From the NCBI GenBank assembly GCA_007844125.1, contig CM017556.1, positions 20,949,057 to 21,013,056 of the forward strand: 64,000 nucleotides of DNA, written 5' to 3'. The position numbers and the translations under genes were made by a program. Origin of the DNA: Sinonovacula constricta. Its lineage: Eukaryota; Mollusca; Bivalvia; Cardiida; Solecurtidae. A model generated the notes under the pieces. That model saw only the letters and a list, made by a program, of their open reading frames with translations, searched no databases and was not told the DNA's origin. Shown in pieces: positions 11,653-23,534 of this stretch. How positions within the stretch are numbered: position 1 is the stretch's first letter; the number at the start of each line of letters is the position of its first letter.

Positions 11653-12169
11653 TTTGCGCAGTTTGAGCAACAGGTATATATACTGACATCATTTGCAATC
11701 AATCAGATGACTTAAGTTGTTCTACTTTTCAGTAATTTTCACTTACAAAAAAGGCAGTGTTGCAAGTGAACCTGCTATCAAATATTTCAATGAGTTTGAT
11801 TTTGGGGGCAGTTTCTCTGTTTACATCAATACATTTGTACCTTGGTCACAAAAATCTAAAGATTAAACATTGATAATTTTATCTCAAACAACTTTACTAC
11901 ATTCAACATGTGTTGCAATTTGTGAAATATGAGCAGCCTACATGAATGTAAACCAGACATTTTTCCATGTGTTAAGCTCAAGCGGAGATCAATCCCCACA
12001 GATCTATTGACCAGGATTAAAATGATCAGTCTTGTTGACGTTATGGTATACACAGCTTGATGCCTAATGTTATTAAACCTTCTCACCTACATTTTGTTTT
12101 TCACCTAGACAAACTTGTAAACATGGCTTTTATCGAGGCACCTAGATATTTTACCAGGAACTATATTGG

Positions 12170-12252
12170 CAGCATATAGTGCAGATCCTCATATGATAGC
12201 CCCATGCAGGAATCTGGCTGATCTCTATCTACACTGTTTGCCTAAACCTGAT
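12170..12252. repeat. Palindromic hairpin repeat
   Basis: ATAGTGCAGATCCTCATATGA on the left and GGCTGATCTCTATCTACAC then TGTTTGCCTAAACCTGATCA on the right; the central CCATGCAGG is retained. Confidence 0.65.
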
Positions 12253-12617
12253 CAAAATGGACTTAGCAGGTTAAGAGTTAAGATATAAACAGACTGCCAA
12301 GTCATTCCTGATATACCTTTCCCCTGTAGCGGCCCTGAGTAAACCAAGGTGTTATGGCCATCCCTCTTGTTGACTTGTAGTTGTAATTGTGCAGCTGAAC
12401 TGTACAAACAAAGTTTATCTTGATTTTTTTTTCTGAAAGATACAATTATTTGGAGAAAAAATATTTTGTTAGGACATTATCCTGCATTTCTAAATTGTTT
12501 TATAGGGGTAAAAAGTGTTACATGCAGTGTCTATATCAAGTGCATACTCAGGGAATGTAAAAAATGCAATATTTAACACATTGATTTACTTAATTACCAC
12601 CTTATAAGTAAGTTTTT

Positions 12618-12934
12618 TGTGTGTTTTGTTGGGTTAATCATCCCACCAACAGTAATTCAGTTATCTTGAGATGGTGACCACTTGAAGCAGATATAGTGCT
12701 TCCTTCACTGTGTATAGCATGCGGTGAACACCTGGATTGATACCACACCCAGTCACATTATCCTGACACCTGGCCAACCAGTCGTGGAACTACCCTTATA
12801 TTTGCACGAGCGTTAGCAATGGAGCTATATACCACTATCATTTTTTACGACTTTGGTATGTTGCGGCCTGAGTTCGAACCCCCGGCCTCCTGTACCTGGA
12901 GCCAATGCTCTACTGATTGTGCTACCAGGTCCAG
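12618..12934 (-). mobile_element. tRNA-derived SINE, family A
   Basis: About 317 bp on the minus strand. The head carries pol III-like A and B boxes (GGACCTGGTAGCACAATCAG; GGTTCGAACTC for the B box), the body contains ACCAAAGTCG and GTGTCAGGATAATGTGACTG, and the 3' end reads GTTGGTGGGATGATTAACCC. It matches the copies at 18052, 30318, 49469, 57930 and 63199. Confidence 0.85.
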
Positions 12935-13709
12935 TCTTTGTTTGTGTGTATATCTTGGTGTGTACATCTTTACTAAATTATTTTCTTTCCAATGACATGC
13001 TGATAAATTGTCAGGAATGAATAGATGATAACAGACACTGGATCTACTAAAATGCATAAATCGTTTACAAATTAAGTAATGTTTTCATCAAACTGGTTAG
13101 ATTTTGATGTTAATTGGTTTGATGTTAATATAATATAGTGACTATTTTTCGGGGCCTTCATTATTCCATTCAAAAACCAAAGAATCAACATAGAAAAACA
13201 ACAGTTCCTTTACCATAAGGAAAATTATGGATACAAAACAGAAAACCAACACTTGTTTTAATATGAGGACCAGTAACCTCCATAAATCTCTTATTCATGT
13301 TCTGACAGCGATGGTTTCATTGCCAGCCATAATGCATTCCTGGTGATCAGAGGGCGGAGCACTAGTAGCATGCTTAATCTTGCCTTCTTACATTGGCTGT
13401 CAATTAATTAGCAGGGGAATTTAATCATTGTAATGTTTCTTACAAGTTTGTGGAAGTAAGAACATCTGTTCATGCACAAGCAGCAGGAATCAGAAACATT
13501 TGAGTGGGCTGAGAGCCACATACAGTTCTAGCTCATTTGTTGATAATAAATTCTGTGTGACTTTCCTGTCCCTAAAATGGTTGTTTTCTTTTGTTTAAAA
13601 CCTTTGAGGGTATATGCAAGAGATTAAACCTAAAAGGTATTTAATAATTAGAATTGGGCAGAACCAGAACAGCCACCACCAGTTAAGAAGAAATTCATTA
13701 GGATAAGGC

Positions 13710-13960
13710 AAATAATGTAGATCTAGGTCTGCAAACCCCCTGTTTAGCACAAATTGATTATGCCTAGTCAAAGGTGTAGATCCAATTATTAGTGTGCATG
13801 AATAAATATTAAATGACCAGACCTAAAGTAAATATTGCAGACTCAGACCAGCAGGTTCCCTGCTAAGCACAAATTAATCTGGCATATGCAAATAGAACAG
13901 ACCCTGATCAAACTTCCTGTAAAAGCTGTCGTATTGGGATCTGCAATATTAACTGCTTAT
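13710..13960. repeat. Cluster of decayed hairpin-repeat outer arms
   Basis: TTTAGCACAAATTGATTATG (13742-13761) and CTAAGCACAAATTAATCTGG precede GCAAATAGAACAGACCCTGA and GGGATCTGCAATATT. These outer-arm words (CTAAGCACAAATTGATC...GGC) recur before other copies and extend the palindrome. Confidence 0.5.
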
Positions 13961-15354
13961 ATAGTCGCAGGATGGTAAGACTACTAACCTTTGTGGGATC
14001 CACAATGTCATTGTTAGTAAAAACATTCAGTTCCTTGTTAGTTATTAACAAATTAGGCAGACTCAGAGTGAGTTATACCTTCTAGAAATTCCTAGTAAAT
14101 AGAACTTTGCCATTGAGTTCTTTCTGTATATGATTTACTGTCTAAACCTGCCAAGAACCAAATGATCAGTTCTCACTGGAAACTGTGATCAGGATCTGCA
14201 CTGTTATGCTGCTTAGTATCCAGTAATATTGTCCTTTTTGTGCATGTTATTTGTTAGTAAAAAAAAATCCAAGACATTGTATTACTGAGTAAAACAAGGT
14301 AAGGGTTAATGATGTAGAGGTATGTAGTACACCTTGCAACTGTGTGCTAAACGAATGAACAGCAAGAGCTGACGAATGAATGAGTGCTCTGCTACTACCG
14401 TTGTGGTTGGCTTTCCTCAGCTTCTCAAAAATCAATTGACGAAGCCTGGCTTGTCTATAAAACAGCCAGTAGAAGGCACAGACAGGTCTATGGATCTTAT
14501 TGTGTAGTGAAATGTGGGAAATACAAATGGAGTATGTTTGTATGTGAGCTACCAGAAAGTGGACACAGTTTTGTTTAATGGTAAAGAATGCTAATATTGA
14601 CACTGCAGCTTTTTATTGCTAACTTGTTATACCATTATTCATTGCTCTTCTTTGATTTTGGTTACATTTCAAATAAATTGGACTGCAGTCCTACAGTGCA
14701 ATTTTTGTGCCTTAAAGCAGGGTGGTAGATAATTATTTATAATAATTGCAAACAATAATGATATTTTTTTATTTTTGAATATTATGGAGAGTGCAGTGCA
14801 TTTGTAGGACAGTAGATATATTATTAATAATTGTCAATATTTTTGTAGTATTTTTATTAATTATGCATATCGAGGAATAGTGCTGTTATTATTTATTACG
14901 GATGGGTTATCACTTCTGTGGAGTTAAGTCGATAAGAGAAAAAAATGACTCATTAGCTTTGGTGAAACATGTTAGCAACTTCAATCTCCAAGGAAAGAAA
15001 ATTTATTTGCACCTCTAATAAAAAATAAATTTTTATTTAAGTGATACAATGAAAAATCTTAAATATCACTGTCTGTGTTTAAACATTGACAATAATTTTT
15101 GTTACATTTCCCACAATACTTGAGAAACAATGTTTTGAAACATAAATATTTATAATCAGAAATTAAAACACACAAACAAATGTTTGGTTCAAAGCAAATT
15201 CATGCTAGGAAAAATATATGATGAGGTGTGTTCATTGTTGCAGATTGCAAACACTTTTCTGTAGTGTTAAGCCAAGTATGAGCACAGTATGTACATGTTA
15301 GTACATAAGATTGGTAGAATTATAACTATTTTTTGTTGGAAATTGCTGAACTCT

Positions 15355-15465
15355 TGAATCTGCTAAGCACAGATTGATCAGACAAAGGCAATAAGTGTAA
15401 ATCCTGATCATCCAATTCTGGCTCAGAACTGCCTCATCAGAATCTATTCATTTTGTTGCTTAGTC
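15355..15465. repeat. Palindromic hairpin repeat with outer arms, decayed
   Basis: GCTAAGCACAGATTGATCAG then GGCAATAAGTGTAAATCCTG on the left, with CATCAGAATCTATTCATTTT and TTGCTTAG on the right. Confidence 0.55.
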
Positions 15466-16216
15466 TTTCTTAATAAACCTTAATGCATATTAAAAGATTT
15501 GTATATTAACTTTGTTATGATTAAGCATAGGTTATAAAAAACTAAAGCATAAGAAGGGCCAGAATATTGTAATTTGAAACCTCAGTAATAAGTCTTAGAC
15601 ATCGGTTACATATAAGCAGTAAGAGAAAAGTGGTTTTTTATAAGGTTTAATCTAAGGTTAATTACGTATAGGTAGGATTTACTGCAAGACCTGAGACCAT
15701 TTAAACTTCAAAGGATGTCATTAATTAGAAATTGATATGGTCTTTATGATGTTTGTATAGTAATTAAAGAATATTTTTGTTGTTGATTATTCAAACCTAG
15801 TAAAATTTAAAGACTGATTATTATAAACATACAATAAATAAGAAATTAACCTTCATTCTGAATTGCAGAGAAGACCTTATACTAAAATAACATATACTCT
15901 CACATACCTTTCTGAAGGACAAATATATGCCCGACTCTTTTCCTTTCCTGTCACCTGTTTTGTTACACTATGTCTTTGCTTTTAAAGAATAGATTTGTTT
16001 TGTTCTGTTTGTAGATCATTTTCTCCTAACACAGCTGAAGGAAAATCATAAAATAGGAAAAGATGAATGGAGTACATTATAAATTGCCATGGATACTTTT
16101 TTAAGAATAATGATTATAAATAATTATTCCTAAGTACATGACCATTAATTTTTGTATTCATCTTGATGAAAATTTTAAGTGAATAGATTTTTAAGCAGTT
16201 AATACTTACATAAAAG

Positions 16217-16233
16217 CCCCCCCCCCCCCCCCC
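16217..16233. repeat. Poly-C tract (17 bases)
   Basis: Uninterrupted run of C. This is unusual in A+T-rich surroundings and could be length-polymorphic. Confidence 0.95.
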
Positions 16234-16281
16234 AAGAAGATGCTTAAGTTGTCAAAGCCTCCTTTAAGATCTTAACTGTAA

Positions 16282-16785
16282 AGGTGGTAGCCAACAGTTT
16301 GGATCAAAGATTTTTTCTCAAACAACCAAATAAGATATTGTTACCTGAAAAGTTACTGCTGAATGCTGTTCATTGATGCCCTAGATCGACATAATCAGTT
16401 CTAAGTGAATACATAAAACCCCACTCATTATTGCAAACAGGGATTTCCTATCTGAGCCACGCTGCACAGATAGCTATGTTTAAACTAAGAATTTCACGAG
16501 GCAACTTACTTTTCAGATTATGTTATGCTGTCATCTGTGTAGTCTGTTCTGACGTCGATATCTATATTTAGCAGAGATCACTTTTGTCCTTATTTATACA
16601 TTTGAACAGAATGCAAAGATAGAATGACTTTGCAATTGTACCGTCCAACAATATAGGTAGTGTTCAATATTATCTTAACCTAAACTAAAGAATGAACTTA
16701 TGCAGAAATTAAGCCTAAATTCCCCAAAATGGTGGGAAAATATTGTTACATGCATTTGATATAGGCAAACTGCCGGAGACCACCT
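16282..16785. mobile_element. TTAA-flanked MITE, copy 1
   Basis: Left end AGGTGGTAGCCAACAGTTTG and right end AGACCACCT are inverted (right read inward: AGGTGGTCTCCGGCAGTTTG). The right end is followed by TTAA, while the left flank reads GTAA (one substitution). The body shares CACGCTGCACAGATAGCTAT and GACGTCGATATCTAT with the copy at 23047. No coding capacity. Confidence 0.75.
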
Positions 16786-16789
16786 TTAA

Positions 16790-16960
16790 AGTTTGGACAG
16801 TTTGGATCAATGTTTTTTTCTTAAATTATTACCTGAAAAGATAGAAACTGCAGAGATAGCTACTTTTTAAACTAATAATTACCAATTGCATTCATTATTT
16901 TTAAATCTGTAAATGAACACGATAGTGATATCTGCTAAAAATATATTGGCTTGAGAGCAC
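16790..16960. repeat. Fragment of the same MITE family
   Basis: AGTTTGGACAGTTTGGATCA, ATTATTACCTGAAAAGATAG and AGATAGCTACTTTTTAAACT repeat the left part of the MITE directly after copy 1, so this is a partial tandem or nested copy. Confidence 0.6.
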
Positions 16961-17079
16961 ATTACCTGGCTGATTCTATAACATGTGCTCAAAAGCAAGT
17001 TGTCAAATTTTAAGCAAGACCGCAGTGGTATTTAGGATTGCGGGAAGTGTGCGAACAAAACCTAAACGCAATCTTAATT

Positions 17080-17120
17080 TTCATGGAAGCGAGCGAGCAT
17101 GCTCGCATCTGCGTGCTCAT
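17080..17120. repeat. GC-rich palindrome
   Basis: GCGAGCATGCTCGC is a perfect 14-bp palindrome inside a local GC-rich patch (17030-17220) that also holds further GCATGC/TGCGTGC words. Function unknown. Confidence 0.6.
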
Positions 17121-17834
17121 CTGCAATCATAATATTTAAGAAATGCTATCTTACTAAGATTTTGGCAAGCATGCACAAACTTGTCGCAAACTTGTGACCA
17201 GCTTGCCGCAGACTAGCATTTTGGTTTGTCAAAAACTGAAGTATACACACTTGACATATATATATATTACAGCACTATTTGAAGATATTCTAGTTTGTTG
17301 GGGCTTAAAGGTTAAAAATTAGCAGAAATCATAGAAATTATGCTTTAAAACTCTCCCATCCAGAGACAATTGAATCTTTGGAAGGAATGTATACAAAAGA
17401 AATCTTCATGTAGTAATCAGAGGAAATATATTGTCCCATTAATTATTACTTATTGTGAGTGAACAACTGTTTTACAAACATTTGAAAAAAGCAAATTAAC
17501 TCTTCAGTTATACTGTGACTATGTTGCTTTTAAATAATAAGTAAATATCATTTATGTATGCTACATTCCCCTGTATGTAAGTGTTTTTTTTTATAATAAC
17601 ATTTGTTAGTATTTAGAGCTTAATACATATTGTAGAATTTATAAGAGCTAGCTGTTTTCAAATTTTCCTGAATAGAATCCATCTAAAGAGCTTTTTGTAT
17701 AATAATGGAAGCTTATATTTACTAAGGCAATCATTTATTTATACACACCCACTTTATTGACAGGTTTTAGTTTCAGCCAGACATGTCATGTTTGTGGACA
17801 GTTCACGTATAAAGTACAGGTAACACTCCCTGCG

Positions 17835-18025
17835 GCCTACTAAGCACCAATTGTTCAGGCTTAAGCAAGTAGTTTTGATGTAGATTAGGATCTGTACATT
17901 ATTCTGCTGAGTCTTAAACAATATATCAAAGTGTTTTTCCTTAGTACATATTTATGTCTTAGGCAAATACTGAAGATCTAGATCAGACAGCTTGATGAGG
18001 ATCTTCACTATTTGCTGATCATTCT
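17835..18025. repeat. Two adjacent hairpin-repeat copies, decayed
   Basis: First copy: CTAAGCACCAATTGTTCAGG with GATTAGGATCTGTACATTAT. Second copy: AGGCAAATACTGAAGATCTA, GATCAGACAGCTTGATGAGG and ATCTTCACTATTTGCTGATC. Confidence 0.6.
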
Positions 18026-18051
18026 TATGAATAGATCTATATTAATCTCTA

Positions 18052-18357
18052 CCGGACCTGGTAGTGCAGTCAGTCGAGCGTCAGGCTACAGGCACTGAAG
18101 GCCCCGGGTTCGGACCATGCCACGACATACCAAAGTCATAAAAAAGTGTAGTGGCATATCTCCCTTTCTACCGCTCAAGCAAATATAGGGGTAGTTCTGC
18201 GACTGGTTGACCCAGTGTCAGGATAATGTGACTGGGTGTGGTATCATTCCAGGTGTTCATGACATGCTAAACACAGTGAAGGCACTATATCTGCTTCAAG
18301 TGGACACTGTCTCCATATAATTGAAATACTGTTGGTGGGACGAAAAACCCAAATATG
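18052..18357 (+). mobile_element. tRNA-derived SINE, family A, with 12-bp target duplication
   Basis: The head ACCGGACCTGGTAGTGCAGT carries the A-box region, with a B-box-like GGGTTCGGACC. The body contains ACCAAAGTCATAAAAAAGTG and GTGTCAGGATAATGTGACTG. TATTAATCTCTA occurs perfectly at 18040-18051 and 18358-18369. Confidence 0.92.
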
Positions 18358-18400
18358 TATTAATCTCTAAATGTAATATATGTAATATATAAGTTAAAAG

Positions 18401-18640
18401 GGATCACCTGTAGCATAGTGGTAGAGACACCAACTCCTTTTGACTGCTAAGCCTGTCACTGTATGGGTTCGAGTCCAGTACAGGGCAAATGTCTTCATGT
18501 GGGAACAAATACTAGCTGACCTGCAGTGTACCGATGAATCTGGCAAGACATTTAACTGAGGTCTTCCACCACCAAAATAGCTGGCTACTACTTTAATAAA
18601 CTTGTTTGGTTACTGCAATGTATTTCAGAAACAAAACAAT
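18401..18640 (+). mobile_element. tRNA-derived SINE, family C
   Basis: Head TAGCATAGTGGTAGAGACAC, B-box-like GGGTTCGAGTCC, body ATGTGGGAACAAATACTAGC and GAGGTCTTCCACCACCAAAA, tail GTATTTCAGAAACAAAACAA. Family C shares the 'GTCTTCCACCACC ... TAGCTGG' block across its copies. Confidence 0.75.
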
Positions 18641-18754
18641 TGTAAGTAAGGCTTAAGCAAAGTATTTTAATAAAATGTAACACAAGAAGGGTCAAGAGAC
18701 AATGCGAATGACATTCAGCAGTCTTGAAAATATGACAGCAATGCAGCACCCTTG

Positions 18755-18985
18755 ACCATGCACTTAGAGTTGTTGACTTGTAACTCATTAGCCCCTGACT
18801 GCGTGGGTTCAAGTCCAGGTCTGGGGCTCTACGCCAGAACTATCATGTGGAGAACTCTTCAAGCTCTAACCTGCAGTGCCCCAGTAGTTCTACACAGACA
18901 TAGGTCTGTAGTCTTCCACCACCAGTTATTAGCTGGATGTCAACAATATGAGGATAATTGGTAACAATTAACAAAAACAAACAAA
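18755..18985 (+). mobile_element. tRNA-derived SINE, family C variant
   Basis: TTGACTTGTAACTCATTAGC, GGGTTCAAGTCC (B box), CTAACCTGCAGTGCCCCAGT, GTCTTCCACCACCAGTTATT and an (A)nC-rich tail. The 5' head differs from the copy at 18401. Confidence 0.65.
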
Positions 18986-21742
18986 CAAAAACAACATGGG
19001 TGCATAAATGTCAGTGTAAAGATCACAGGCAATATGTGCTGAAAGCTTTAAAGGCATGAATAAAATACAGTCATTGTTAATGTATAGGGTAAATGTAATG
19101 ATAGTCTTAGGTAATGCACTAAAAACAAAGATCAAACTGCAACAAGAAATAAAGATGAATGAAATGGTGTTAGATGTGCGATAAAATACAAAAATCTAAA
19201 TTAAACCTGTCATATGCAGGAAAAAGCAGGAATTAATACAGAACAGTCTAAATGTCATATGGTTAGCTATATATTTTAAAACAGGATTGAAAATACAAAA
19301 ATGTGTCAAATAAAAAAAAAAAAAAAGCATTTAAAATGCTGGACAACTAAGAAGTTATAAAGTTGCTGTTTTTTACACACTAGTTTTAAGTCTAGGTCAT
19401 TCATTGCAAAACAATGTCATTAAAATTGCACATTTCTGACACAAACTTAAACATAAATGCTTCATAATTATTTTAATAGATGCTGATTTCGTCTTGTTTT
19501 GGGAAGAGAAAATACATTCTAGTAGCGGGTAGATCTTTGTTGGAGGGCACCATTGTGCCACTCCAGCTACACAGGAAAAGAAAGCACTGCAAGCATTTTG
19601 GAGCATGACCTAATCACAGTTTTAATTATGCTTTTGCAACATACAGCTGTCGATAATGGTCATGCAAGTTTTTGTACCATATGAACAGACTTCTCAAAAC
19701 TATTTACTTTTAATATAATGGACATTAAGTAGAAGTTTAGGGTTCATTACAAGAAATGGGTTGACCTATTAACCAACTGGTAGTAAAAGTCTAGGTAACA
19801 ATCACTCAATATATGGGTTCGGCACATATGTATTTTGGTCAACATTTTTGTAGTCATGTGGGATCAAATGGTTCATTTATAAACTATTTGGATTTCCATT
19901 AAACCTGCATCTTACAATAAATTGAAATAGTGTGCGTCTTATCTCAATAGGCTCAATTTGAAACAATATACACAATAGTTATGATATTTGTAAATTTGCT
20001 CATTGTGTGAAAAGAATACATTTTAACAAGAGAACTACTTTTTGTCGGATTGAACTACTTTTTGTTGTGCCAACGACAGTCACAGATTTAAGTTAATATA
20101 GGTGGGCAACTTTTTCTGTATAGAGCTGTTAATTTATACAGCTGCTACTGAACTTAATGCAACTATCATAGGCCAGATGGCAAGTCACGCTTAAGCAATA
20201 ACTTTTTAATTTAATATAGATCAAAATGCACTTGTCATTTGGTTGGAAATAGGCAATGTTAATTCTAAACTAAAATTGTATACCGGTATTTCACTTTTAG
20301 GAGGAACACTTGCCTATGTGGCTGTTCATTGCAATTGGTATTTTATGTTCAGGAGTCACAACTGACCAGTAGATTTACCCAGTTTTACCATGCATGTTAC
20401 AACCAAATCATCAAAAACACACTATTACAATTTCTCCATTTGTCAGATCAAGCCATCAAATGTAAACAAGTGACATATTTGTTACACATACCCATAAATA
20501 GTGGTCTCTGATTGGTCAGGTCCATGGGAATTATTCTTTACGATTGTAGCTGTTTGATCTTTTAATCGTATGGGTTTATATGAACTGTATTCAATGAACA
20601 CAATTTTAATTAATTTGCTTATGTAATTGGTGTTTTAACTTTAGAGGCATATATGTGTCAGCTAAGACTTACAGTAAATATAACTACCGGTAAGTTAACC
20701 AGGACAGTTTATATGTTGTGTTTTTATCATGCACACTATCTGGGAAGAATTCAGCACTGTCAGTAAATGAAAAATCCACATCACACATAGGTCTTATAAC
20801 AGTCGGGTTGTTCCAGTGCAGTTAGTGTGTTAATTCAATTTTGCTCCAAAACCTATAATGTATTTCACACCAGAATTGTAGATAATCCTAGATTTGCCAG
20901 AAGTTCACTGCAGCAAAGCTCTTTTACTATAATTATAGGTGCCTTCAATGTATCTTGCCTTAGTTATGTTGATTTAAGCCATTGTAATCTTTACTGAAAC
21001 TGGATTATGTCTAAGCTTTGCTTTAGGGTTTCAGGACTTTTATGATCAGCAATTAGTTCAAGATTCAAAACAAAAATTCATGAAAAATTGTAACAATAAT
21101 CATGCTTTATGTTTTTCTTTGGAATTGGTTTTTGTGTTTAATATGATCTTGCTTGCAGTTAAAAACCCATGCTCACTTCTCAGTATATTTGCATATAAAT
21201 TATACACATATATATTTATATACACATATACACATGTATATATATATATATATATAATGTTAATCCACATTTTTCAAGAGACTAAGTAGCAAGTATTGTT
21301 GTTCCTGGCTTCCACAAATCCCAGTTCCACACTATTTACCACAGTATAGCCTTATAAATATGTGGTAGGCAGTCCAAAGTAAAGACAATTCCTCATATTC
21401 ATCCATAGCAAACAATAATCTTTCACATTGTATCAGACTTTAATTTTTTGTTCACATATTGTTCTCTTTCATATTAAGGTGATTATAGTCTCCCTGTAAT
21501 AAGTTTTATGAGAAATAAGGATTTTCGTATGTATAGGTTTATGGTTCTTTAGCCTACACAAGGCAGGGCCCTAGTTTTATGGTGTGAGAAGAAATGCCTC
21601 ACTGTAAGGATGGAGTGTGAATCCTTTCATCTATAATTATGACCTAATTGATAACAAAAACTACTTGTAATTGTTCCTCCATGAAACTGAATATATTTCT
21701 ATTACCTGACATGACCCAGTTATCTCGTATCCGAGAATTAAT
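18986..21742. other. Non-coding stretch
   Basis: No gene, SINE or clear element recognised apart from the TA-rich tract at 21193-21256. Short frames at 19397-19606 (minus) and 20329-20511 (plus) are unsupported. Confidence 0.45.
21193..21256. repeat. TA-rich microsatellite
   Basis: Imperfect TATACACATATATATTTATA-type run ending in about nine TA dinucleotides. Confidence 0.85.
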
Positions 21743-21828
21743 TAGGCTTAGGCAAATAGTGTAGATGCCGACCAGCCAGCTCTTGCAGGAAGCTGTTTGA
21801 TTAAGATCTACACTATTTGCAGCTATAG
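21743..21828. repeat. Palindromic hairpin repeat, well preserved
   Basis: AGGCAAATAGTGTAGATGCC on the left and GATTAAGATCTACACTATTT, then GC, on the right, with centre CAGCTCTTGCAGGAAGCTGT. Confidence 0.8.
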
Positions 21829-21905
21829 GTCTTTATCCGTATATAGCATGAAGTTGGAAACAGATGACATTAGAATAAGTAGTGTGTATCAACAAATGTA
21901 GCATT

Positions 21906-22578
21906 CAGGGGCAGATCCAGGATTTCAGATAAGGGGGGGCCGAGGGAGTAACATTCGGCCGCAGGCCGGAGCTGATTGCGCCGCAGGCGCGAAATCCGCG
22001 GGGGGTCGTAGGGGCTCCCCCAGAAAAATTTTGAATTTAGATGCGCTGAGATGCGATTTCCAAGCTCTGTGGGGCATAATTTCCTTATCTATTTGCTCTC
22101 TTTTCAGGGCAAAATATCCACTGACTTGGACATCTTAAGGTTACTGAAAAGAAACCTATTATCGTAAGAACACTACAATAACCAAGACACTGTCAGTGTA
22201 TAGTAAAATGAACATCCTGAATGTGAATAACTATCACTTTATCTGTAAAAAAAAGATATAAATGAAGGATATTCCTAGCATTTGCTATTTTAGGCATATA
22301 GAGCATAGAAATGATATTTACATAGCCAGTCATTCTAAAGCACGAGTTATAAAGAATATGAGAGTATCATGAAGTATATATAAAGTGAAGAACACAGTAT
22401 CAGTCATGATAATAAAAGAAACCTCTCGCCCACACAAATATATCGAATTAATCCGACAATGGATGGGCAAAGAGCATCCGTCTTGGATGTTTCCGAGCAT
22501 ATATATCAATTTTTTTTGTTGGTCGTCGAACAATAGGGGGGCCGCAGCCCCTCCGGCCCCCCTCTGGATCCGCCCCTG
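21906..22578. mobile_element. Short DNA element with GC-rich inverted ends and 5-bp duplication
   Basis: Left end CAGGGGCAGATCCAGGATTT; right end read inward CAGGGGCGGATCCAGAGGGG. GCATT lies directly outside both ends (21901-21905 and 22579-22583). Sub-terminal GC-rich hairpins (GGCCGCAGGCC, GCGCCGCAGGCGC) sit near the left end and a GGGGCTGCGGCCCCCC-type hairpin near the right. The interior is A+T rich with no transposase. The CAGGGGCGGATC terminus resembles hAT-type ends, but the 5-bp duplication leaves the superfamily open. Confidence 0.8.
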
Positions 22579-22714
22579 GCATTAAAAAACATTGTAATTC
22601 AGATTTGTACTCTTTTAAAAGTCTGTCAACTAATTCAAACTTTGTCATATTGTATAACATTATTTTATTATTATTTTATTTATAAGATTTCACTGACAAA
22701 TGATTACGTTCATA

Positions 22715-22875
22715 TTGGTGCATACGACATCAGGCTTTTGTTGGAGGAAGACGTACACTGATGCAGTACTATAATTAGCACACATACCACATATCAGCTG
22801 TATAATACCTCCCTTCATGAAAGTTCTTGCCCAGACCGTGACTTGAACCCATGCTGTGAGAGACTGGGCAGTTAC
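22715..22875 (-). mobile_element. SINE family C, minus strand, decayed
   Basis: Read on the minus strand: an initiator like ACTGCCCAGTCTCTCACAGC, B-box-like GGGTTCAAGTCACGG, CAAGAACTTTCATGAAGGGA and GTCTTCCTCCAACAAAAGCC. These match family C body words. Confidence 0.6.
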
Positions 22876-23046
22876 ATTATAAGATATTATTATGTGTATG
22901 TATTATAGATGTTGAGAAGGAAAAAAACATGCACGGTAATTCCTTGCTTATTAATTTTACATTCTCCACCTAATGATTGTTGTTATGCTTTTATGCATTT
23001 GGTTAATTTACCAAGCATTGTATATTTTATGAGGCTTTCATCTTAA

Positions 23047-23530
23047 AGGTGATAGCCAACAGTTTAGACCAAAAACATTTTTTATCAAACATCATAATAA
23101 ACCATTGTTACCTGAACAGATCTCGCAAAATGCTGTTTATTGATGTCCTACACCTGTCTGAAAAGTGAACCTTAAAGTCACAATCCTCATTTCAAACATG
23201 TATTTGCTATGTGAGCCATGCTGCACAGTTAGCTATATTTAAACTAAGAAAACCATGAGACCACTTATGTTTTAGCTCATCCACATCATCCGCTGTGACG
23301 TCGATGTCTATTTTTAGCAGGAATCCCAATCGTTCTTATTTATAGTTTTGAAAAGAATGAACATTCAAGTGTTGATTAACAAGTTTTGCTGCCCATAAAT
23401 TGAGATATTGATGAAAATTGTCAAAGCTTAGAGTTTATTATTTTTAATGCAGATATTATTATGTACAAATACAAAGAGGTCAGATATTGTTAGATATATT
23501 AAATACAGGCAAACTCTCGGATACCAGCTT
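23047..23530. mobile_element. TTAA-flanked MITE, copy 2
   Basis: Left end AGGTGATAGCCAACAGTTTA and right end GATACCAGCT are inverted (inward AGCTGGTATCCGAGAGTTTG). TTAA lies at 23043-23046 and 23531-23534. It shares AGCCATGCTGCACAGTTAGC and GACGTCGATGTCTATTTTTA with copy 1. Confidence 0.8.
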
Positions 23531-23534
23531 TTAA

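Larger units (their letters stand above)
9495..12617. other. Non-coding stretch with decayed palindromic repeats
   Basis: No credible gene. Short frames (for example minus 10339-10548 and 11856-12086) have no recognisable similarity and no splice context. It holds three decayed copies of the hairpin repeat (listed separately). Confidence 0.5.
12935..16216. other. Non-coding stretch with old hairpin-repeat fragments
   Basis: No gene recognised. The overlapping frames at 14247-14603 (minus) and 14384-14578 (plus) have no similarity I know. Contains a cluster of diverged outer-arm pieces of the hairpin repeat. Confidence 0.5.
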
